Source: Euwallacea fornicatus (taxonomy: Eukaryota; Arthropoda; Insecta; Coleoptera; Curculionidae). From it: a stretch of DNA of 64,000 bases. This document shows, in pieces, positions 1-9,310 of this stretch; the first letter of the stretch is position 1, and each line of letters begins with the position of its first letter. The stretch spans positions 620,001 to 684,000 of the forward strand of contig NW_027096041.1 in the NCBI RefSeq assembly GCF_040115645.1, read 5' to 3'. Below the pieces are notes generated by a model. That model ran no database searches. It saw nothing but the letters and a program-made list of their open reading frames with translations, and was not told the origin of the DNA. Position numbers and translations under genes: made by a program.

Positions 1-705
1 ACACTTTGTTTAAGGAATTTGGTCCTCATTTGCCGAAGTTATCTAGCTTCAAAGTTTTGAAAAATCACACAAGTTGTGTGTTTGAGCACATAAAGTACTA
101 ATTTTCTTGGAAGTTCAACAAGATGCAATCATGTTGTGTTGTAACATCTTCAAAATCTCGTCGATCTGATTAATTTGACACTTTGTTTAAGGAATTTGGT
201 CCTCATTTGCCTAAGTTATCGAGCTTCAAAGTTTGAAAAGTCACACAAGATGTGTGTTTGAGCACATAAAGTACTATTTTTCTCGGAAGTTCAACAAGAT
301 GCAATCATGTTGTGTTGTAACATCTTCAAAATCTCGTCGATCTGATTAATTTGACACTTTGTTTAAGGAATTTGGTCCTCATTTGCCGAAGTTATCTAGC
401 TTCAAAGTTTGAAAAATCACACAAGTTGTGTGTTTGAGCACATAAAGTACTAATTTTCTTGGAAGTTCAACAAGATGCAATCATGTTGTGTTGTAACATC
501 TTCAAAATCTCGTCGATCTGATTTATTTGACACTTTGTTTAAGGAATTTGGTCCTCATTTGCCTAAGTTATCGAGCTTCAAAATTTGAAAAGTCACACAA
601 GATGTGTGTTTGAGCACATAAAGTACTATTTTTCTCGGAAGTTCAACAAGATGCAATCATGATGTGTTGTAACATCTTCAAAATCTCGTCGATCTGATTA
701 ATTTG
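1..705 (+). repeat. Diverged dimer repeat at left edge (352 bp x 2)
   Basis: Four monomers start at 1, 178, 354 and 530. Monomers 1 and 3 share 'atctagcttc', 'gaaaaatc' and 'ctaatttt'. Monomers 2 and 4 share 'cctaag', 'cacacaagatg' and 'ctcgg'. The pair is thus repeated twice as a dimer. The 'tctagc' and 'gaaaaatc' markers occur nowhere else that I saw. Monomer 1 is the only 177-bp copy. This is the most distinctive stretch and may be the end of a neighbouring HOR domain extending to the left of the window. Confidence 0.85.
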
Positions 706-835
706 ACACTTTGTTTAAGGAATTTGGTCCTCATTTGCCGAAGTTATCGAGCTTCAAATTTGAAAAGTCACACAAGTTGTGTGTTTGAGCACATAAAGTA
801 CTATTTTTCTTGGAAGTTCAACAAGATGCAATCAT

Positions 836-851
836 GATGTGTTGTGACATC
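836..851. repeat. Potential hairpin inside monomer (dyad 3)
   Basis: 'gatgt' then 6 bases then 'acatc' forms a 5-bp stem in the P, Q' and R classes. In Q, W and X monomers the first arm changes to 'atgtt' and can pair with 'aacat' instead, 5 bp with a 7-base loop. This short stem is weaker evidence than dyads 1 and 2. Confidence 0.6.
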
Positions 852-927
852 TTCAAAATCTCGTCGATCTGATTAATTTGACACTTTGTTTAAGGAATTT
901 GGTCCTCATTTGCCGAAGTTATCGAGC

Positions 928-939
928 TTCAAATTTGAA
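928..939. repeat. Perfect palindrome inside monomer (dyad 1)
   Basis: 'ttcaaatttgaa' equals its own reverse complement. The 176-bp monomers read 'ttcaaagtttgaa', the same half-sites with one central g. Rare copies have a (near 580) or t (near 2690) at that centre. Most monomers therefore keep the dyad. Exceptions are a copy near 4446 ('ttcaaagttgaa') and one near 24290 ('cttgaaag'). This position accounts for nearly all the length variation in the array. Confidence 0.95.
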
Positions 940-943
940 AAGT

Positions 944-958
944 CACACAAGTTGTGTG
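944..958. repeat. 15-bp inverted repeat inside monomer (dyad 2)
   Basis: 'cacacaagttgtgtg' is 7-bp arms around a central g, centred 17-18 bp from dyad 1. Class H changes only the centre (g to a) and keeps the arms. Class U ('cactcaag') breaks one pair. Classes V, K and E ('cacaaaagatgtgtg') break two. The intact form is the most common. It could form a cruciform or bind a dimeric protein; neither is demonstrated. Confidence 0.92.
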
Positions 959-1231
959 TTTGAGCACATAAAGTACTATTTTTCTTGGAAGTTCAACAAG
1001 ATGCAATCATGTTGTGTTGTAACATCTTCAAAATCTCGTCGATCTGATTAATTTGACACTTTGTTTAAGGAATTTGGTCCTCATTTGCCGAAGTTATCGA
1101 GCTTCAAAGTTTGAAAAGTCACAAAAGATGTGTGTTTGAGCACATAAAGTACTATTTTTCTTGGAAGTTCAACTAGATGCAATCATGATGTGTTGTAACA
1201 TCTTCAAAATCTCGTCGATCTGATTAATTTG

Positions 1232-4041
1232 ACACTTTGTTTAAGGAATTTGGTCCTCATTTGCCGAAGTTATCGAGCTTCAAAGTTTGAAAAGTCACTC
1301 AAGTTGTGTGTTTGAGCACATAAAGTACTATTTTTCTCGGAAGTTCAACAAGATGCAATCATGATGTGTTGTGACATCTTCAAAATCTCGTCGATCTGAT
1401 TATATTGACACTTTGTTTAAGGAATTTGGTCCTCATATGCCGAAGTTATCGAGCTTCAAAGTTTGAAAAGTCACACAAGTTGTGTGTTTGAGCACATAAA
1501 GTACTATTTTTCTCTGAAGTTCAACAAGATGCAATCATGATGTGTTGTAACATCTTCAAAATCTCGTCGATCTGATTAATTTGACACTTTGTTTAAGGAA
1601 TTTGGTCCTCATTTGCCGAAGTTATCGAGCTTCAAATTTGAAAAGTCACACAAGTTGTGTGTTTGAGCACATAAAGTACTATTTTTCTTGGAAGTTCAAC
1701 AAGATGCAATCATGATGTGTTATGACATCTTCAAAATCTCGTCGATCTGATTATATTGACACTTTGTTTAAGGAATTTGGTCCTCATATGCCGAAGTTAT
1801 CGAGCTTCAAAGTTTGAAAAGTCACACAAGTTGTGTGTTTGAGCACATAAAGTACTATTTTTCTCGGAAGTTCAACAAGATGCAATCATGATGTGTTGTA
1901 ACATCTTCAAAATCTCGTCGATCTGATTAATTTGACACTTTGTTTAAGGAATTTGGTCCTCATTTGCCGAAGTTATCGAGCTTCAAATTTGAAAAGTCAC
2001 ACAAGTTGTGTGTTTGAGCACATATAGTACTATTTTTCTTGGAAGTTCAACAAGATGCAATCATGATGTGTTGTGACATCTTCAAAATCTCGTCGATCTG
2101 ATGATATTGACACTTTGTTTAAGGAATTTGGTCATCATATGCCGAAGTTATCGAGTTTCAAAGTTTGAAAAGTCACAAAAGATGTGTGTTTGAGCACATA
2201 AAGTACTATTTTTCTTGGAAGTTCAACAAGATGCAATCATGATGTGTTGTAACATCTTGAAAATCTCGTCGATCTGATTAATTTGACACTTTGTTTAAGG
2301 AATTTGGTCCTCATTTGCCGAAGTTATCGAGCTTCAAAGTTTGAAAAGTCACTCAAGTTGTGTGTTTGAGCACATAAAGTACTATTTTTCTCGGAAGTTC
2401 AACAAGATGCAATCATGATGTGTTGTAACATCTTCAAAATCTCGTCGATCTGATTAATTTGACACTTTGTTTAAGGAATTGGGTCCTCATTTGCCGAAGT
2501 TATCGAGCTTCAAATTTGAAAAGTCACACAAGTTGTGTGTTTGAGCACATAAAGTACTATTTTTCTTGGAAGTTCAACAAGATGCAATCATGTTGTGTTG
2601 TAACATCTTCAAAATCTCGTCGATCTGATTAATTTGACACTTTGTTTAAGGAATTTGGTCCTCATTTGCCGAAGTTATCGAGCTTCAAATTTTGAAAAGT
2701 CACACAAGTTGTGTGTTTGAGCACATAAAGTACTATTTTTCTTGGAAGTTCAACAAGATGCAATCATGTTGTGTTGTAACATCTTCAAAATCTCGTCGAT
2801 CTGATTAATTTGACACTTTGTTTAAGGAATTTGGTCCTCATTTGCCGAAGTTATCGAGCTTCAAATTTGAAAAGTCACACAAGTTGTGTGTTTGAGCACA
2901 TAAAGTACTATTTTTCTTGGAAGTTCAACAAGATGCAATCATGATGTGTTGTGACGTCTTCAAAATCTCGTCGATCTGATTATATTGACACTTTGTTTAA
3001 GGAATTTGGTCCTCATATGCCGAAGTTATCGAGCTTCAAAGTTTGAAAAGTCACTCAAGTTGTGTGTTTGAGCACATAAAGTACTATTTTTCTCGGAAGT
3101 TCAACAAGATGCAATCATGATGTGTTGTGACATCTTCAAAATCTCGTCGATCTGATTATATTGACACTTTGTTTAAGGAATTTGGTCCTCATATGCCGAA
3201 GTTATCGAGCTTCAAAGTTTGAAAAGTCACACAAGTTGTGTGTTTGAGCACATAAAGTACTATTTTTCTCTGAAGTTCAACAAGATGCAATCATGATGTG
3301 TTGTAACATCTTCAAAATCTCGTCGATCTGATTAATTTGACACTTTGTTTAAGGAATTTGGTCCTCATATGCCGAAGTTATCGAGCTTCAAAGTTTGAAA
3401 AGTCACACAAGTTGTGTGTTTGAGCACATAAAGTACTATTTTTCTCTGAAGTTCAACAAGATGCAATCATGATGTGTTGTAACATCTTCAAAATCTCGTC
3501 GATCTGATTAATTTGACACTTTGTTTAAGGAATTTGGTCCTCATTTGCCGAAGTTATCGAGCTTCAAATTTGAAAAGTCACACAAGTTGTGTGTTTGAGC
3601 ACATAAAGTACTATTTTTCTTGGAAGTTCAACAAGATGCAATCATGATGTGTTGTGACATCTTCAAAATCTCGTCGATCTGATTATATTGACACTTTGTT
3701 TAAGGAATTTGGTCCTCATTTGCCGAAGTTATCGAGCTTCAAATTTGAAAAGTCACACAAGTTGTGTGTTTGAGCACATAAAGTACTATTTTTCTTGGAA
3801 GTTCAACAAGATGCAATCATGTTGTGTTGTAACATCTTCAAAATCTCGTCGATCTGATTAATTTGACACTTTGTTTAAGGAATTTGGTCCTCATTTGCCG
3901 AAGTTATCGAGCTTCAAAGTTTGAAAAGTCACAAAAGATGTGTGTTTGAGCACATAAAGTACTATTTTTCTTGGAAGTTCAACTAGATGCAATCATGATG
4001 TGTTGTAACATCTTCAAAATCTCGTCGATCTGATTAATTTG
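1232..4041 (+). repeat. HOR block, 16 monomers (2810 bp)
   Basis: Order: U R P, a Q-like ctcgg copy, P ending gatgat, K, U-like, X, a long X-like copy ('ttcaaattttgaa'), P, a catatg U-like copy, R R P X V. It starts after one V and ends with the next (aactag at 1171 and 3981). It has the same length as the next block but a different internal order. It is the only first-half block that contains the gatgat/gtcatcat pair (1935-2285), otherwise typical of 43-60 kb. Two adjacent R copies near 3155-3510 look like a monomer duplication. Confidence 0.88.
1935..2285 (+). repeat. Isolated J/K-type junction pair in left domain
   Basis: A 175-bp monomer ending 'gatgatattg' is followed by a 'gtcatcatatg' monomer carrying 'cacaaaag'. 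This linked marker pair is next seen at about 43191, then at 46173, 49331, 52843, 55825, 58983 and 60387. Its presence here shows that the left and right HOR families share ancestry. Private changes ('catatag', 'gagtttc', 'cttgaaaatc') make it look older than the right-hand copies. Confidence 0.85.
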
Positions 4042-6851
4042 ACACTTTGTTTAAGGAATTTGGTCCTCATTTGCCGAAGTTATCGAGCTTCAAAGTTTGA
4101 AAAGTCACTCAAGTTGTGTGTTTGAGCACATAAAGTACTATTTTTCTTGGAAGTTCAACAAGATGCAATCATGATGTGTTGTGACATCTTCAAAATCTCG
4201 TCGATCTGATTATATTGACACTTTGTTTAAGGAATTTGGTCCTCATATGCCTAAGTTATCGAGCTTCAAAGTTTGAAAAGTCACACAAGTTGTGTGTTTG
4301 AGCACATAAAGTACTATTTTTCTCTGAAGTTCAACAAGATGCAATCATGATGTGTTGTAACATCTTCAAAATCTCGTCGATCTGATTAATTTGACACTTT
4401 GTTTAAGGAATTTGGTCCTCATTTGCCGAAGTTATCGAGCTTCAAAGTTGAAAAGTCACACAAGTTGTGTGTTTGAGCACATAAAGTACTATTTTTCTTG
4501 GAAGTTCAACAAGATGCAATCATGATGTGTTGTGACATCTTCAAAATCTCGTCGATCTGATTATATTGACACTTTGTTTAAGGAATTTGGTCCTCATATG
4601 CCGAAGTTATCGAGCTTCAAAGTTTGAAAAGTCACACAAGTTGTGTGTTTGAGCACATAAAGTACTATTTTTCTTGAAAGTTCAACAAGATGCAATCATG
4701 TTGTGTTGTAACATCTTCAAAATCTCGTCGATCTGATTAATTTGACACTTTGTTTAAGGAATTTGGTCCTCATTTGCCGAAGTTATCGAGCTTCAAAGTT
4801 TGAAAAGTCACACAAGTTGTGTGTTTGAGCACATAAAGTACTATTTTTCTCTGAAGTTCAACAAGATGCAATCATGATGTGTTGTAACATCTTCAAAATC
4901 TCGTCGATCTGATTAATTTGACACTTTGTTTAAGGAATTTGGTCCTCATTTGCCGAAGTTATCGAGCTTCAAATTTGAAAAGTCACACAAGTTGTGTGTT
5001 TGAGCACATAAAGTACTAATTTTCTTGGAAGTTCAACAAGATGCAATCATGATGTGTTGTAACATCTTCAAAATCTCGTCGATCTGATTATATTGACACT
5101 TTGTTTAAGGAATTTGGTCCTCATATGCCGAAGTTATCGAGCTTCAAAGTTTGAAAAGTCACACAAGTTGTGTGTTTGAGCACATAAAGTACTATTTTTC
5201 TTGGAAGTTCAACAAGATGCAATCATGTTGTGTTGTAACATCTTCAAAATCTCGTCGATCTGATTAATTTGACACTTTGTTTAAGGAATTTGGTCCTCAT
5301 TTGCCGAAGTTATCGAGCTTCAAAGTTTGAAAAGTCACACAAGTTGTGTGTTTGAGCACATAAAGTACTAATTTTCTTGGAAGTTCAACAAGATGCAATC
5401 ATGTTGTGTTGTAACATCTTCAAAATCTCGTCGATCTGATTAATTTGACACTTTGTTTAAGGAATTTGGTCCTCATTTGCCGAAGTTATCGAGCTTCAAA
5501 TTTGAAAAGTCACACAAGTTGTGTGTTTGAGCACATAAAGTACTATTTTTCTTGGAAGTTCAACAAGATGCAATCATGATGTGTTGTGACATCTTCAAAA
5601 TCTCGTCGATCTGATTATATTGACACTTTGTTTAAGGAATTTGGTCCTCATATGCCGAAGTTATCGAGCTTCAAAGTTTGAAAAGTCACACAAGTTGTGT
5701 GTTTGAGCACATAAAGTACTATTTTTCTTGGAAGTTCAACAAGATGCAATCATGTTGTGTTGTAACATCTTCAAAATCTCGTCGATCTGATTAATTTGAC
5801 ACTTTGTTTAAGGAATTTGGTCCTCATTTGCCGAAGTTATCGAGCTTCAAATTTGAAAAGTCACACAAGTTGTGTGTTTGAGCACATAAAGTACTATTTT
5901 TCTTGGAAGTTCAACAAGATGCAATCATGATGTGTTGTGACATCTTCAAAATCTCGTCGATCTGATTATATTGACACTTTGTTTAAGGAATTTGGTCCTC
6001 ATATGCCGAAGTTATCGAGCTTCAAAGTTTGAAAAGTCACACAAGTTGTGTGTTTGAGCACATAAAGTACTATTTTTCTTGGAAGTTCAACAAGATGCAA
6101 TCATGTTGTGTTGTAACATCTTCAAAATCTCGTCGATCTGATTAATTTGACACTTTGTTTAAGGAATTTGGTCCTCATTTGCCGAAGTTATCGAGCTTCA
6201 AATTTGAAAAGTCACACAAGTTGTGTGTTTGAGCACATAAAGTACTATTTTTCTTGGAAGTTCAACAAGATGCAATCATGATGTGTTGTGACATCTTCAA
6301 AATCTCGTCGATCTGATTATATTGACACTTTGTTTAAGGAATTTGGTCCTCATATGCCGAAGTTATCGAGCTTCAAAGTTTGAAAAGTCACACAAGTTGT
6401 GTGTTTGAGCACATAAAGTACTATTTTTCTTGGAAGTTCAACAAGATGCAATCATGATGTGTTGTGACATCTTCAAAATCTCGTCGATCTGATTATATTG
6501 ACACTTTGTTTAAGGAATTTGGTCCTCATTTGCCGAAGTTATCGAGCTTCAAATTTGAAAAGTCACACAAGTTGTGTGTTTGAGCACATAAAGTACTATT
6601 TTTCTTGGAAGTTCAACAAGATGCAATCATGTTGTGTTGTAACATCTTCAAAATCTCGTCGATCTGATTAATTTGACACTTTGTTTAAGGAATTTGGTCC
6701 TCATTTGCCGAAGTTATCGAGCTTCAAAGTTTGAAAAGTCACAAAAGATGTGTGTTTGAGCACATAAAGTACTATTTTTCTTGGAAGTTCAACTAGATGC
6801 AATCATGATGTGTTGTAACATCTTCAAAATCTCGTCGATCTGATTAATTTG
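4042..6851 (+). repeat. HOR block, 16 monomers (2810 bp)
   Basis: Order: U R P Q C D Q W P Q P Q P Q' X V. The first three have private changes (U with cttgg, R with 'cctaag', P with 'ttcaaagttgaa'). The same order minus one P-Q dimer makes the following 14-mer, so the two blocks are related by gain or loss of one 351-bp dimer. Confidence 0.9.
5449..6325 (+). repeat. Run of alternating P-Q dimers (351 bp unit)
   Basis: Monomers P Q P Q P alternate 175 and 176 bp, at starts 5449, 5624, 5800, 5975 and 6151. P ends 'tatattg' and the next copy starts with 'catatg'; Q ends 'aatttg' and the next starts 'catttg'. This dimer is the commonest building block of the left two thirds of the window and is probably the level at which many small expansions occur. 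Confidence 0.88.
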
Positions 6852-9310
6852 ACACTTTGTTTAAGGAATTTGGTCCTCATTTGCCGAAGTTATCGAGCTT
6901 CAAAGTTTGAAAAGTCACTCAAGTTGTGTGTTTGAGCACATAAAGTACTATTTTTCTCGGAAGTTCAACAAGATGCAATCATGATGTGTTGTGACATCTT
7001 CAAAATCTCGTCGATCTGATTATATTGACACTTTGTTTAAGGAATTTGGTCCTCATATGCCGAAGTTATCGAGCTTCAAAGTTTGAAAAGTCACACAAGT
7101 TGTGTGTTTGAGCACATAAAGTACTATTTTTCTCTGAAGTTCAACAAGATGCAATCATGATGTGTTGTAACATCTTCAAAATCTCGTCGATCTGATTAAT
7201 TTGACACTTTGTTTAAGGAATTTGGTCCTCATTTGCCGAAGTTATCGAGCTTCAAATTTGAAAAGTCACACAAGTTGTGTGTTTGAGCACATAAAGTACT
7301 ATTTTTCTTGGAAGTTCAACAAGATGCAATCATGATGTGTTGTGACATCTTCAAAATCTCGTCGATCTGATTATATTGACACTTTGTTTAAGGAATTTGG
7401 TCCTCATATGCCGAAGTTATCGAGCTTCAAAGTTTGAAAAGTCACACAAGTTGTGTGTTTGAGCACATAAAGTACTATTTTTCTTGGAAGTTCAACAAGA
7501 TGCAATCATGTTGTGTTGTAACATCTTCAAAATCTCGTCGATCTGATTAATTTGACACTTTGTTTAAGGAATTTGGTCCTCATTTGCCGAAGTTATCGAG
7601 CTTCAAAGTTTGAAAAGTCACACAAGTTGTGTGTTTGAGCACATAAAGTACTATTTTTCTCTGAAGTTCAACAAGATGCAATCATGATGTGTTGTAACAT
7701 CTTCAAAATCTCGTCGATCTGATTAATTTGACACTTTGTTTAAGGAATTTGGTCCTCATTTGCCGAAGTTATCGAGCTTCAAATTTGAAAAGTCACACAA
7801 GTTGTGTGTTTGAGCACATAAAGTACTAATTTTCTTGGAAGTTCAACAAGATGCAATCATGATGTGTTGTAACATCTTCAAAATCTCGTCGATCTGATTA
7901 TATTGACACTTTGTTTAAGGAATTTGGTCCTCATATGCCGAAGTTATCGAGCTTCAAAGTTTGAAAAGTCACACAAGTTGTGTGTTTGAGCACATAAAGT
8001 ACTATTTTTCTTGGAAGTTCAACAAGATGCAATCATGTTGTGTTGTAACATCTTCAAAATCTCGTCGATCTGATTAATTTGACACTTTGTTTAAGGAATT
8101 TGGTCCTCATTTGCCGAAGTTATCGAGCTTCAAAGTTTGAAAAGTCACACAAGTTGTGTGTTTGAGCACATAAAGTACTAATTTTCTTGGAAGTTCAACA
8201 AGATGCAATCATGTTGTGTTGTAACATCTTCAAAATCTCGTCGATCTGATTAATTTGACACTTTGTTTAAGGAATTTGGTCCTCATTTGCCGAAGTTATC
8301 GAGCTTCAAATTTGAAAAGTCACACAAGTTGTGTGTTTGAGCACATAAAGTACTATTTTTCTTGGAAGTTCAACAAGATGCAATCATGATGTGTTGTGAC
8401 ATCTTCAAAATCTCGTCGATCTGATTATATTGACACTTTGTTTAAGGAATTTGGTCCTCATATGCCGAAGTTATCGAGCTTCAAAGTTTGAAAAGTCACA
8501 CAAGTTGTGTGTTTGAGCACATAAAGTACTATTTTTCTTGGAAGTTCAACAAGATGCAATCATGTTGTGTTGTAACATCTTCAAAATCTCGTCGATCTGA
8601 TTAATTTGACACTTTGTTTAAGGAATTTGGTCCTCATTTGCCGAAGTTATCGAGCTTCAAATTTGAAAAGTCACACAAGTTGTGTGTTTGAGCACATAAA
8701 GTACTATTTTTCTTGGAAGTTCAACAAGATGCAATCATGATGTGTTGTGACATCTTCAAAATCTCGTCGATCTGATTATATTGACACTTTGTTTAAGGAA
8801 TTTGGTCCTCATATGCCGAAGTTATCGAGCTTCAAAGTTTGAAAAGTCACACAAGTTGTGTGTTTGAGCACATAAAGTACTATTTTTCTTGGAAGTTCAA
8901 CAAGATGCAATCATGATGTGTTGTGACATCTTCAAAATCTCGTCGATCTGATTATATTGACACTTTGTTTAAGGAATTTGGTCCTCATTTGCCGAAGTTA
9001 TCGAGCTTCAAATTTGAAAAGTCACACAAGTTGTGTGTTTGAGCACATAAAGTACTATTTTTCTTGGAAGTTCAACAAGATGCAATCATGTTGTGTTGTA
9101 ACATCTTCAAAATCTCGTCGATCTGATTAATTTGACACTTTGTTTAAGGAATTTGGTCCTCATTTGCCGAAGTTATCGAGCTTCAAAGTTTGAAAAGTCA
9201 CAAAAGATGTGTGTTTGAGCACATAAAGTACTATTTTTCTTGGAAGTTCAACTAGATGCAATCATGATGTGTTGTAACATCTTCAAAATCTCGTCGATCT
9301 GATTAATTTG
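6852..9310 (+). repeat. HOR block, 14 monomers (2459 bp)
   Basis: Order: U R P Q C D Q W P Q P Q' X V. It equals the preceding 16-mer with one P-Q dimer removed. Its first eight monomers (U R P Q C D Q W) recur twice in each of the two following 29-mers, with the W carrying a Q'-type end in the first of each pair. Confidence 0.9.

Larger units (their letters stand above)
881..1055 (+). repeat. Representative 175-bp monomer (class X)
   Basis: This copy shows the monomer anatomy. Offsets 5-20 hold T/A tracts; 28-33 is the 'catttg/catatg' class site; 48-59 is a perfect 12-bp palindrome; 64-78 is a 15-bp dyad; 79-97 ('tttgagcacataaagtact') is almost invariant; 98-108 is a variable T-tract and arm (cttgg, ctcgg, ctctg or ctaatttt versions); 109-128 carries 'aagttcaacaagatgcaatc' with the aactag and aattctg variants; 131-146 is the third potential hairpin; 143-168 ('acatcttcaaaatctcg' then 'tcgatctgat') is almost invariant; 169-175 is the aatt/tatatt class site. 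Each normal monomer holds one AGTACT. CATATG, TCATGA and ATTAAT mark subclasses. Confidence 0.95.
706..1231 (+). repeat. Terminal P-X-V trimer of a HOR block
   Basis: Three monomers of classes P, X and V (starts 706, 881, 1056). The same X-V ending closes most blocks up to 33543, so this looks like the tail of a block whose beginning was replaced by the 1-705 dimers. Confidence 0.8.

Noticed and set aside
978..996. CENP-B box-like 'ttcttggaagttcaac'
   Set aside because: Only the TTGGAA core resembles the mammalian box. The essential TTCG and CGGG parts are missing, so it is not called.
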